From contig JBGPOZ010000127.1 of NCBI GenBank assembly GCA_041488295.1, positions 1-13,634 on the forward strand: DNA of 13,634 bases, given 5' to 3'. A program made the translations under genes and the position numbers. The notes under the pieces are model-generated. The model worked only from the letters and a program-made list of their open reading frames with translations, was not told where the DNA came from and searched no databases. Below, one piece after another: positions 1 to 6,115 of this stretch; position 1 is the first letter of the stretch, and each line of letters begins with the position of its first letter. Origin of the DNA: URHD0088 sp041488295. Its GTDB lineage: Bacteria; Pseudomonadota; Alphaproteobacteria; ATCC43930; CGMCC-115725.

Positions 1-300
1 CTCGGCCTCGGCATGCAGCGCGTGCGGCTCGATGCGGCCGTGGCGCAAAAGCTTTCGCCGCCGCGCCGGAGCGCGCTCATCGTCGTCAATGTCGATCCCG
101 AAAGCCCCGCCGGGCGCGCGAAGCTCTTGCTCGGCGATCTGGTGACGGGGTGGGGCGGCGCGGCCGTGACCCATGTGCGCGACGTCATGGAGCGGTTGGG
201 GCCGGAGAGCGTCGGCACCACCGTCGAGCTCGAGCTCGTCCGCGCCGGCGCCGTCATCCGCACCTCGGTCGCGATCGACGAACGGCCGATCGCTGCGTGA
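1..300 (+). CDS. C-terminal PDZ domain of an HtrA/S1C-like serine protease (5' truncated by window edge)
   Basis: The reading frame is open from base 1 and ends at TGA 298-300, so about 99 C-terminal residues are visible. The first residues (LGLGMQRV) look like the start of a PDZ domain as found after the trypsin-like domain of DegP/HtrA proteins. The rest fits the PDZ core: a hydrophobic strand (ALIVVNVDPESPAG), the usual 'GDLVTGWGG' turn and helix, and a closing 'VELELVRAG' strand. In the HtrA family this domain binds exposed C-terminal peptides of misfolded envelope proteins. The protease domain and any signal peptide lie outside the window, so the protease assignment is inferred from the PDZ segment and could equally fit another PDZ protein. 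The stop is 16 bp before the LuxR-type gene, which suggests one transcript. Confidence 0.75.
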   Translation, partial: LGLGMQRVRLDAAVAQKLSPPRRSALIVVNVDPESPAGRAKLLLGDLVTGWGGAAVTHVRDVMERLGPESVGTTVELELVRAGAVIRTSVAIDERPIAA

Positions 301-316
301 CATTCGCAATGCACAG

Positions 317-970
317 ATGCCTGTCGCGCCGCGGCGGATCGCCATGATCGCCGTGGCGCTTCTCGCCGGCGACGCCTTGACGCGCGAGGAGGTCGCCGGC
401 CTCCTCGACGGCGCGCCTGATATCGTCATGAACGGCGTCGCCGAAGATGAAACGGCGCTCTTTCGGCTGATCGAGGAGGCGCGTCTCGATGTCGTCGTCG
501 TCGCGCCGAACGCGGGGGATGCGCCCGATTTCATCCGCCAGATCGCCGAGGACGCCCCGGTCGTCGCTCTCGTCGCCGACGATCGCGCCGCCATGCGCGC
601 GTTGCGCTCCGGCGCGCGCGGCGCCCTCATCCGTCCGGCCGACCGCGCGGCGCTCGCCGCGGCGATCCGCGCGGTCGCGGCGGGGCTTTCCGTCCATCCG
701 CCTGATCTCTTCGAGGATGCGGCGCGGCCGAGCGAGGCCGATGGCGCAACCTTCGGCGCGCCGCCGTCGCAGGTTGGGCTGACGCCGCGTGAAATGGAAG
801 TCCTGACCCTGCTCGCCGCCGGCGCCTCGAACAAGCTCATCGCGCGCCGCCTCGGCATCTCCGTCCACACGACCAAGTTTCACGTCGCCGGCATCTTCGA
901 CAAGCTCGGCGCCGCGAGCCGCATCGAAGCCGTCGCCCTCGCCGCCCGCCTCGGCCTGGTGCTGCTTTAA
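317..970 (+). CDS. LuxR-family transcriptional regulator with degenerate receiver-like N-terminus
   Basis: A 217-residue protein with two parts. Residues about 8-125 resemble a response-regulator receiver fold (alternating hydrophobic strands and helices), and residues about 154-217 form a clear LuxR/GerE helix-turn-helix (LTPREMEVLTLLAAGASNK, then IARRLGISVHTTKFHV). The position that normally carries the phosphorylated Asp at the end of strand 3 reads LDVVVVAP, with Ala63 in its place. The usual Lys-Pro before the last helix is Arg-Pro (106-107). It is therefore probably not controlled by ordinary phosphorylation. ATG 317 was chosen because it lies just after the upstream stop and keeps the whole fold; ATG 344 is an alternative. 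Neither has a convincing ribosome binding site, which fits translational coupling to the PDZ gene. Targets are unknown. Confidence 0.85.
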   Translation: MPVAPRRIAMIAVALLAGDALTREEVAGLLDGAPDIVMNGVAEDETALFRLIEEARLDVVVVAPNAGDAPDFIRQIAEDAPVVALVADDRAAMRALRSGARGALIRPADRAALAAAIRAVAAGLSVHPPDLFEDAARPSEADGATFGAPPSQVGLTPREMEVLTLLAAGASNKLIARRLGISVHTTKFHVAGIFDKLGAASRIEAVALAARLGLVLL

Positions 971-973
971 AGT

Positions 974-1036
974 GTCCCTCTCCCCTCGCGGGAGAGGGAG
1001 GGGCCCATCGCAAAGCGATGGGAGGGTAAGGGGGCG
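974..1036. repeat. GC-rich intergenic hairpin repeat (copy 1), possible terminator
   Basis: Starting 5 bases after the LuxR-type stop there are two consecutive hairpins: CCCTCTCCC/GGGAGAGGG (about 976-998) and CCCATCGC-aaa-GCGATGGG (about 1004-1022), then GGGAGGGTAAGGGGG. Related sequences occur at 10060-10205, 12324-12424 and 13517-13555. They could end transcription of the upstream pair, although no U-tract follows. Confidence 0.7.
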
Positions 1037-1148
1037 GCGCCACCCGCTCGCTCGTCCGGAGAGAGCTGAAGCCCGCGCCGCCTGTTCTTCCAGATAAATA
1101 CAGGCGAAATACAGGTCCCGTCCATTCGATATGTCCGGTCCGGCCACA

Positions 1149-1610
1149 TCAACCCGCCCGCGCACGGATGCGCGCGGCAATGCGCTCGCTCTCGCTCATC
1201 TCCCGCTCGAGCCGCACGAGCTCGAGCGCGCGCTTCCTCCCTTCGAGCACATGCGTCACGGCGCCCGCTTCCTCGGGCGTGATCTCGCCCGTCGCCATCG
1301 CCGTGAGGGTCGCCTCGAAGAGCGGCATGACATCGGCCGCCGTGGCGCCCTCGGGAAGAGCCAGCGAAATCGCCCGTCCCTTCGGCTTCGCGACGAGCCG
1401 GTCGGCGCAAAACCGCGCCGCCACCGCATCGCCGCCGAGCGCCCGCTCGACGATGACGCGCAAAATCCGCGCATCCTCGCCCTCCTGCAGTGCCTCAGCG
1501 AGCAACGTCGCCCGGTTCCGCGCCCCCCGCGGCCGACCCGCCGTGTTCCCGGACTGTCCTGGAATGAACCGCCCGCCGCCGTCGCGGGTGGTGTCGGTGT
1601 CTGCGGTCAT
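1149..1610 (-). CDS. DUF5681 domain-containing protein
   Basis: A 153-residue protein of unknown function. The N-terminus has the DUF5681 signature: a short polar lead, then GRFIPGQSGNTAGRPRGARN (residues 13-32), followed by ATLLAEALQEGED and helices ending in a charged, probably coiled C-terminus (residues about 120-150). The family is common in Alphaproteobacteria and phages; I know of no established biochemical role, and the Gly/Arg-rich N-terminus suggests nucleic acid contact (inference). ATG 1610 was chosen because GGAGG lies 5 bases upstream (1616-1620); the longer frame to 1622 begins with TTG and would overlap that site. The gene has its own promoter with an operator-like palindrome (see 1643-1671). 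It points away from the tRNA fragment at 1780, so it may belong to an integrated element. Confidence 0.8.
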   Translation of the reverse strand: MTADTDTTRDGGGRFIPGQSGNTAGRPRGARNRATLLAEALQEGEDARILRVIVERALGGDAVAARFCADRLVAKPKGRAISLALPEGATAADVMPLFEATLTAMATGEITPEEAGAVTHVLEGRKRALELVRLEREMSESERIAARIRARAG

Positions 1611-1642
1611 GATCGCCTCCAAATCAGAAATGAATGGAGGTC

Positions 1643-1671
1643 ATGATATATCCGGAAAGGATATTTGGCAA
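1643..1671 (-). promoter_or_regulatory. Promoter and palindromic operator of the DUF5681 gene
   Basis: Read on the reverse strand there is a -35-like TTGCCA (1666-1671), a 17-bp spacer and a -10-like TATCAT (1643-1648), 32 bases before the ATG at 1610. The spacer holds the inverted repeat ATATCC-tttcc-GGATAT (1648-1664), placed where a bound protein would block RNA polymerase. The element AATATCCTTTCCGGATAT resembles one before the toxin-antitoxin pair at 5128-5150. The binding protein is unknown. Confidence 0.5.
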
Positions 1672-1758
1672 GAGCTATCGCGCGGTGCGATCGCAATTGC
1701 AGGGGTCTTGTGCGCAATCCGGGGTGAGCGCAGGTGGGAAGCTCTTGCTTTCGCCTGC

Positions 1759-1774
1759 CTTCGAAATTTCGAAG
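1759..1774. repeat. Perfect 16-bp palindrome next to the tRNA fragment
   Basis: CTTCGAAATTTCGAAG is identical to its own reverse complement. It ends 5 bases before the tRNA-fMet 3' fragment. It may be a recombinase arm or protein binding site at an element boundary; nothing else in the sequence explains it. Confidence 0.5.
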
Positions 1775-1779
1775 ACCTG

Positions 1780-1828
1780 CAGGCTCATAACCTGAAGGTC
1801 ATAGCTTCAAATCCTATCTCCGCAACCA
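1780..1828 (+). other. 3' half of initiator tRNA-fMet (CAU): probable attachment-site scar
   Basis: The 49 bases match the 3' half of an alphaproteobacterial initiator tRNA: anticodon arm CAGGCTCATAACCTG with CAT in the loop, AAGGTC, a T arm with TTCAAAT, the acceptor strand CTCCGCA, the discriminator A and CCA. The 5' half (expected acceptor TGCGGAG and D arm) is absent upstream, so this is not a working tRNA. Base 1805 is C where the T-stem needs G53, giving a mismatch with C61. Integrases of genomic islands commonly recombine in the 3' end of tRNA genes and leave such a duplicate at one end of the element. No integrase gene is visible in the window. Confidence 0.75.
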
Positions 1829-1834
1829 AGAATT

Positions 1835-1869
1835 AAGCCCCCTAGGCCAATCGCTTAGCTGGCTTTTTC
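1835..1869 (+). terminator. Rho-independent terminator-like hairpin after the tRNA fragment
   Basis: AAGCC (1835-1839) pairs with GGCTT (1861-1865), extended inward by CTA/TAG with two mismatches, and the stem runs into TTTTTC. It sits 7 bases after the tRNA CCA, where a tRNA gene's own terminator would be. This suggests that native 3' flanking DNA of a tRNA gene came along with the fragment. Confidence 0.55.
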
Positions 1870-2068
1870 ATGTGCCAAAGGGGCGCTTTCCCGCGACTAT
1901 GTGCCATTCCAGCAAATGCCAATGGAATCAAAGCTTTCCGGTTCCGTATCAGCCTGTATCGGCCTGTCCATGTCACACGCTCGGCACATGAATCACCCTA
2001 TCAGTTCGCTATGCGTTCCCCAGCGGTGCTAGGGTTCATCCCGAAAACAGAAAGCGGGGTCGAAAGCC

Positions 2069-2830
2069 ATGTCCGACGAGGACGCGATCCGAGCGGTTGA
2101 GCAGCTCATCGAAATGTTCGAAGAAGCGATCGAGCAAACGGGACGTTCATTGCTGCGAACCAAGGAAGCACTTCAACTCGACGTAGAAATGAAGCGCCGG
2201 CTATATGCGACGCTGCCGGTGGATAGCGCTGCGTACCGAACGTTCGAGCGCCTAAGCAAGGCGGAGCCGTTTTGGATCACATCGACCCCGAGTGGCTACG
2301 TGGCGCCCAAGGATCAAGGCTATCTCGCTAAACGCCTCGCGATATTGCGAGCGGTCGCCGATCAATTCGGGCCAGAGCCATTGCGGCAGGCGGGTGCCGA
2401 AAAGCACCAGTACCATGTCGTGGCCGGTGACCACGGCCGAGCTAGGCGGTTGATTTTTGACCTTATGAGCCGAGCCAAATCTGATCTTGGGATCGTCGAC
2501 CCGTACGCCGACGAAACCATATTCCCTTTTGTCGAATCCCTCGACCCTTCGGTGGTGGTTCAGGTTCTCGCCGGATCAAAACCAAAGGCCGTGCTCAAGA
2601 CGATCACCGGGGGATATCAGGCGTCGGGACGCAAGCTGGATATGAGGAAGACCGCGGCATTCCACGATCGATACTTGATCATCGACGGAGCGGAAGTGTG
2701 GAGCCTCGGCGCTTCAATCAACCATGCCGGCAAGTCCGCGTTCACAATCTCGCGGGTATCGGACGATGCGGCGCGGAACAAGATCGTTGCCGATTTTGCC
2801 GCCGCATGGTCTTCGGGGGCACCGCTTTAG
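2069..2830 (+). CDS. Phospholipase-D-like domain protein of unknown role
   Basis: A 253-residue protein with no signal peptide or membrane segment. Residues 1-110 are helical and highly charged and I do not recognise them. Residues about 115-250 look like a single phospholipase-D-type domain: AKSDLGIVDPY (136-146) followed by a variant HKD motif, HDRYLIID (His199, Arg201 in place of Lys, Asp206), then GASINHAGKSA with Asn218. Most PLD enzymes need two HKD motifs, so this would work as a dimer or only bind a ligand, as in MIT-C-like PLD domains. Stand-alone proteins of this build occur in mobile and defence regions (established for PLD-fold proteins in general, inference here). The gene lies alone, 240 bp after the tRNA attachment scar, with lower GC than the flanking chromosome. 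The start is ATG 2069 with a weak GGGG about 10 bases upstream. Confidence 0.7.
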   Translation: MSDEDAIRAVEQLIEMFEEAIEQTGRSLLRTKEALQLDVEMKRRLYATLPVDSAAYRTFERLSKAEPFWITSTPSGYVAPKDQGYLAKRLAILRAVADQFGPEPLRQAGAEKHQYHVVAGDHGRARRLIFDLMSRAKSDLGIVDPYADETIFPFVESLDPSVVVQVLAGSKPKAVLKTITGGYQASGRKLDMRKTAAFHDRYLIIDGAEVWSLGASINHAGKSAFTISRVSDDAARNKIVADFAAAWSSGAPL

Positions 2831-3046
2831 CGGAGTGGCTGCGCCCCGCATTTCGGGAACGCCACGAGGGCACCTTATCATTTTGGGCCAAAAAGGCGGT
2901 TGAGGCGGTTCGCGTCACCCGCTGCCAACGGTGGGCAGTCCAACAGGGGCGAAAGGGCACGCCAGAGTTGCGCAAGATCCTCCGGACGTGACAAACTTTC
3001 AATTAATCGGATAAGTAAACGTCGTCGACTTTCTGAGGGCGGCACA

Positions 3047-3460
3047 ATGGGGGGCGGCACGAACGTTAGCTACGGTGCTACAGACCTGAGCCGGCTGATT
3101 TCGCGTGTACCAAAGGCCGACTTGAAATCTGGCGTCACGCTCAATCGGTTCGCACTGGCGGGATTGAGCGGATATCAGCAGTTCATTTCCCCGTACAAGG
3201 GGTTCGGCTGCGCGTACGGCGTGGCCTATGGCCGCGGCTCGTGTTCTGACATTGCGTTACGAATCACGCGGCGCTTTGGCGCAATGCGCATGCTTCGACT
3301 CATCCCGCTTCAAGCGGCGCGGTGCAAGCGGGCCCTTATGGTTCTGCAATCAGTTAATCCATCGCCCGAGCGGCAGGGCGATGAAAACTCTGGTGAGAAG
3401 GCACGTCCCCCTTGGAACTGCGACGGTGTCTACTGTGTGGCGTGCTGCCCTTGGCCCTAA
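3047..3460 (+). CDS. YidD-family protein (membrane protein insertion efficiency factor-like), orphan
   Basis: A 137-residue protein. Residues 39-100 resemble YidD: GLSGYQQFISPYKGFGCAYG (39-58), then GRGSCSDIALRITRRFGAMR and a final Cys93, matching the family pattern of an amphipathic 'YQxFISP' helix followed by a conserved-Cys segment. Classical YidD is about 70-85 residues and sits between rnpA and yidC, where it helps membrane protein insertion at the inner face of the membrane. This copy is alone, carries about 35 extra N-terminal residues and has an unusual Cys-rich tail (WNCDGVYCVACCPWP, four Cys in the last 13 residues) that could bind a metal. ATG 3047 was chosen for the GAGGG about 9 bases upstream; the frame is also open further upstream but without family-like sequence. 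The family call rests on pattern memory, not a search. Confidence 0.6.
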   Translation: MGGGTNVSYGATDLSRLISRVPKADLKSGVTLNRFALAGLSGYQQFISPYKGFGCAYGVAYGRGSCSDIALRITRRFGAMRMLRLIPLQAARCKRALMVLQSVNPSPERQGDENSGEKARPPWNCDGVYCVACCPWP

Positions 3461-3758
3461 CTCATCACTGCGCGTTAGACGCTCATCATCGGAGGAATCG
3501 GGGTCGGAGCGGATTTCAGGGCTGCATTTCTCGTGCAACACTGCGGCGGTCAGGGTTCGCAGAGCGTTCGATCGCGACAACAAGCCTCTCATGGCTGCAC
3601 CCGACCAAGCGCCCGGAAACGTCGGATCGTCCTTGCGACGCAGGGTCACTCCATGGATGACAGTACACTCGATGTGCGCCGGGCGATGTCGGTAACGTGC
3701 ACCGTCACCGATACTCGATTGCCGAATCGATCGCCGCGCCGTGCCAGGAGGAATCGTC

Positions 3759-4292
3759 ATGGACGCGATGATCGTCGTCGACATGCAGGTCGGCCTCCTG
3801 AACGGAGAACCCAAGCACGACTTGCCGGGCGTCGTTGACCGGATCAACCGATTGACGGCAATCGTGCGCAAGCGCTCCGGCCGGGTGCTCTGGATACGAC
3901 ATTGCGGCAGTGCGGGTGACGACTTTGAACCGAACACGCCCGGATGGTCGTTCCTGCCCGAGCTGGATCGCAACGAGAGGGACCTCGTCGTTCGCAAGAC
4001 GTTGAACGATCCATTTGCCGGAACCGACTTGGAGGCGGTTTTGGCGGAACTCGCGCCGGATCGGATCCTGATCGCCGGATGGGCCACCGATTTCTGCGTC
4101 GATGCGACCGTCAGGTCAGCGGTCTCGAACAATCATCATGTCGTTGTCGTCGGTGACGGACACACCTTGAACGACCGGCCGCATCTCGCCGCCTCGGCCG
4201 TGATCCGCCACCATCATTGGGTCTGGAGCAATCTCATCACCAATCGATCCATACGGGTGTTGCCTGCCGCCGATCTCCTCGAGGGCGGCTAA
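3759..4292 (+). CDS. Isochorismatase-family cysteine hydrolase
   Basis: A 177-residue cytoplasmic protein of normal family length with the complete catalytic triad: Asp8 in VVDMQ, Lys80 in VVRKTLNDPF and Cys113 in GWATDFCVDATVRSA. The hydrophobic residue-Thr/Ala-Asp stretch before the Cys is the usual cis-peptide region. Members hydrolyse amides or vinyl ethers such as nicotinamide, ureidoacrylate or isochorismate; the substrate cannot be read from the sequence. ATG 3759 was chosen because AGGAGG (3746-3751) lies 7 bases upstream; an in-frame GTG at 3741 would overlap that site. The gene stands alone on the + strand between the orphan YidD gene and the convergent toxin-antitoxin pair. Confidence 0.88.
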   Translation: MDAMIVVDMQVGLLNGEPKHDLPGVVDRINRLTAIVRKRSGRVLWIRHCGSAGDDFEPNTPGWSFLPELDRNERDLVVRKTLNDPFAGTDLEAVLAELAPDRILIAGWATDFCVDATVRSAVSNNHHVVVVGDGHTLNDRPHLAASAVIRHHHWVWSNLITNRSIRVLPAADLLEGG

Positions 4293-4344
4293 CCGGAACC
4301 CTTGCCCAGAAGTGAAAATGGAGTCGGAGTGGTACAGAGCGCGC

Positions 4345-4725
4345 CTACGCGACACTGAGGCGGTCACGGTTCGAGTAGGGATCGATCTCGACCACGATTC
4401 TTTTGACGGTGACGCTCGGCGCCTTGCGGCGGCGACCGACCGCTTTCATCGTGATGAAGCCGGCCGCCTCCATCTTCGCCAATGTGCGCGTGAGGTTCGG
4501 CTGCGCCCGCCCGCTCAGCTGCACGAGCTCGGCAACCGATTGCGGTTTGCGGTCTCGGATGATGGCGAGAAGCGCGCGGTTCTCCGGCGTCAATAGCCGC
4601 ACGACGGCATCGACCGAATTGAAGCTCGGCTTCGCCGCATCGGCCGGTGCCGGCCGCTCGCCTCGCGCCACGGCCTTCATCTCGTCGCGCAGAGATCGTA
4701 GAGTCTGAACCTTGTACTTGGTCAT
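4345..4725 (-). CDS. Winged-helix antitoxin/regulator of a TumE-TumA-type toxin-antitoxin pair
   Basis: A 126-residue protein with a MarR/ArsR-like winged helix at about 42-115: SVDAVVRLLTPENRALLAII, then SVAELVQLSGRAQPNLTRTL as the recognition helix-turn-helix, and a basic wing GRRRKAPSV. The N-terminal 35 residues are a helical linker of the kind antitoxins use to wrap their toxin. Its ATG overlaps the toxin stop by 4 bases (4722-4725), and GGAGG lies 5 bases upstream inside the toxin gene, so the two are translationally coupled. In this class the HTH protein usually neutralises the DUF6516/TumE-type toxin and represses the operon through the palindrome at 5128-5149 (inference). A longer frame starting at 4878 is a shadow running through the toxin gene. 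Confidence 0.75.
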   Translation of the reverse strand: MTKYKVQTLRSLRDEMKAVARGERPAPADAAKPSFNSVDAVVRLLTPENRALLAIIRDRKPQSVAELVQLSGRAQPNLTRTLAKMEAAGFITMKAVGRRRKAPSVTVKRIVVEIDPYSNRDRLSVA

Positions 4726-5129
4726 TTCGACCTCCGTATCTCTTCCACTTCGACAACCGTCGTGCCAATCCCGCGCTCGCCTAACACCCGCTCTACCTCG
4801 TCGAAAAAATCGTCGATCAAGGTCTCGGCATCCTTGAACCGATAGGGTCGCCCCGGGTCGCTCTCGGTCCGGTGCCAATGATCGTTCGTATCCGGCGGCC
4901 GTCTGAACCGCGATCCGGCCGCCGGAACACTGTGGGCGTTATCGAAGCCGACCAGCCGCGTGCCATCCGGCGCGTGCAGCGTGAACGAATAGGACAGTCC
5001 GTGCGGGCGCTCCTTGGCAGCCTTGACGCGCTTGATCTCGAACTTGATCCAATAACCCTCTTCGAGATGATGGATGCGCCCATCGAAGGCCAGCAGGAAC
5101 TCAAGCCCATATTCGGACGGTTCTTTCAT
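4722..5129 (-). CDS. TumE/DUF6516-family toxin-like protein
   Basis: A 135-residue protein with the features I associate with TumE (DUF6516): a YWIKFEIKRV strand (26-35), LHAPDGTRLVGFDNAH (51-66), the DHWHR motif (83-87), and GRPYRFKDAETLIDDFFDEV (93-112). The His-rich DNAH and DHWHR pieces probably form the active or nucleic-acid-contacting site (inference). It is the first gene of a two-gene operon with the winged-helix gene, the less common toxin-first order. There is no clear ribosome binding site before ATG 5129, and the -10 box is so close that the mRNA leader would be very short. The molecular target is unknown to me. Confidence 0.72.
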   Translation of the reverse strand: MKEPSEYGLEFLLAFDGRIHHLEEGYWIKFEIKRVKAAKERPHGLSYSFTLHAPDGTRLVGFDNAHSVPAAGSRFRRPPDTNDHWHRTESDPGRPYRFKDAETLIDDFFDEVERVLGERGIGTTVVEVEEIRRSK

Positions 5130-5174
5130 ATCATGTCCGGGAATGATATTATATTCTCTCGCTCATCACGTCAA
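5128..5174 (-). promoter_or_regulatory. Promoter and palindromic operator of the toxin-antitoxin operon
   Basis: On the reverse strand there is a -35 TTGACG (5169-5174) and a perfect -10 TATAAT (5148-5153) separated by 15 bp; TAATAT two bases further on would give 17 bp. The inverted repeat ATATCAT-8 nt-ATGATAT (5128-5149) overlaps both the -10 box and the ATG at 5129, so a bound antitoxin would block polymerase and possibly ribosome access. This is a typical autoregulated toxin-antitoxin layout. Confidence 0.65.
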
Positions 5175-5210
5175 GGGATTGCGTCCCGACTCACCCCATG
5201 GAAAGTGTAT

Positions 5211-5287
5211 CGTCGTTCCGGCCGGAGCGAAGCGTAGAGCCGGAATCCAGAGCGGTGGCCCCGGGTGCCGCCTTCGCGGGTATGACG
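5211..5287. repeat. Intergenic palindromic repeat of the 'CGTCGTTCCGG...ATGACGG' type
   Basis: CGTCGTTCCGGCCGGAGC is followed by AGAGCCGGAATCCAGAG and ends in GGGTATGACGG. The halves pair (TTCCGGC with GCCGGAA) and the ends (CGTCGTTCC and GTATGACGG) are near-complementary. Repeats of this kind are scattered between genes in many alphaproteobacterial genomes. It lies between the toxin-antitoxin promoter and the exported isochorismatase gene. Confidence 0.6.
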
Positions 5288-5341
5288 GCAAAACGACGAA
5301 GCGTCGGAGACGCCGCATTGGAATGCAGCGTGGGAACGACC

Positions 5342-5995
5342 TCAATAGCCGATCATGTCCATCTTCGTGAGCGATACTTTTGCGGAGATGGTCGGAGCGT
5401 TGGCCAACAACCACGCGGTGGCTTGCTCGGCATAAGTACTTTCCGCCGATAGTCCTTCGACCGGAACGATGACCTCGAAACCCCTCATCGCGGCAGCGCT
5501 GCCGGTGTAGAGCACCGCACCATGCGCCGCGGTCCCGACGATAATCACGGTCGTGATGCCCTTGTCTTTCAGTATTTTCTCCAGGTCGGTATCGATAAAC
5601 TTATCGGCAAAGCCGGCAACCGACGGCTCGCCTCCTTTCGGCGCGACCTCATTCAGCACGTCTTCAAGTTTCGCGGATTTGATCAAGCTATAGACGACGG
5701 TCATGTCGTGAGCGCGGGCGTCCGCCAGAAGCTTTGCGACTTTCGGCAGGGATGCAATGCAGCGTGGTCGCCGCTCGGCATTGCAAGTCTGCTTGACCAA
5801 ATCCAACATCAGAAGAGCCGTCGTCTTCGGCTCGACCTTTACCGCCTTCAAGGCGGGCGCCGCCGGCGCTTGGACCGAAGCCCATTCCTCGATGATCGTC
5901 TGGGCGCGGATCGGCTGGCTTGCGAAGACGACGATCGCCGCGGCAAAGGCCGCGGCCGTCATTGCTTGCTTGGTGAAACCGTAGACCTGCCTCAT
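5342..5995 (-). CDS. Exported isochorismatase-fold protein lacking the catalytic Cys
   Basis: A 217-residue protein with a signal peptide (basic MRQVYGFTKQ, hydrophobic 11-25, cleavage near 30-31), so it is probably periplasmic, which is unusual for this fold. It keeps the isochorismatase core: Asp65 in LLMLDLV, a Lys at 132 in FADKFIDTDLEKIL, and the last strand VIIVGTAAHGAVLYTGSAA (150-168). Aligned on the usual GxxTNxCVxxTA, this last segment reads GTAAHGAVLYTG, putting Ala160 at the nucleophile Cys and Ala-His at the cis-peptide pair. It should not act by the normal thioester mechanism and may be a binding protein or use other chemistry. ATG 5995 follows AGAGGAGG by 5 bases. The HbpS-like gene ends about 120 bp upstream on the same strand, so the two may share a transcript. 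Confidence 0.82.
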   Translation of the reverse strand: MRQVYGFTKQAMTAAAFAAAIVVFASQPIRAQTIIEEWASVQAPAAPALKAVKVEPKTTALLMLDLVKQTCNAERRPRCIASLPKVAKLLADARAHDMTVVYSLIKSAKLEDVLNEVAPKGGEPSVAGFADKFIDTDLEKILKDKGITTVIIVGTAAHGAVLYTGSAAAMRGFEVIVPVEGLSAESTYAEQATAWLLANAPTISAKVSLTKMDMIGY

Positions 5996-6035
5996 CGGAT
6001 CCTCCTCTGCGCGTTCCGCAAAGTTGCTCTAGCTT

Positions 6036-6080
6036 ATGAGGGTCGGAGTGGAAATAGGGTCGGAGTAGTCGGAGTGGACT
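6036..6080. repeat. Cluster of GTCGGAGTGG-type short repeats
   Basis: Three near-identical units (GGGTCGGAGTGGA, GGGTCGGAGT, GTCGGAGTGGA) lie in tandem between the two exported-protein genes. Single copies occur at about 3500-3512 (GGGGTCGGAGCGG, in the gap 3461-3758, where I otherwise see nothing convincing) and 4320-4332 (GGAGTCGGAGTGG, after the active isochorismatase-family gene). All lie in the accessory block. Similar GGGGTC-type words surround REP-associated transposase genes in other genomes; no such gene is here. Confidence 0.45.
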
Positions 6081-6115
6081 GTTTGCGTCGTCATTGCAAG
6101 CGCAGCGAATCCACC

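Noticed and set aside
2878..3060. Reverse-strand 60-residue frame with protein-like composition (ESRRRLLIRLIESLSRPE...)
   Set aside because: It starts with GTG without a ribosome binding site, overlaps the start of the YidD-like gene and matches no family I know. It could be a real small gene or a remnant, but support is too weak.
3452..3482. CCCTAAC...GTTAGACGC resembling the right end of an integron attC site
   Set aside because: Only GTTAGAC fits the core; the spacing to CTAAC is too long for a simple site and no matching left end lies 60-130 bases upstream.
3350..4132. 260-residue reverse-strand open frame
   Set aside because: It is antisense to the isochorismatase-family and YidD-like genes, is rich in Arg/Ser and has no recognisable motif; a high-GC shadow.
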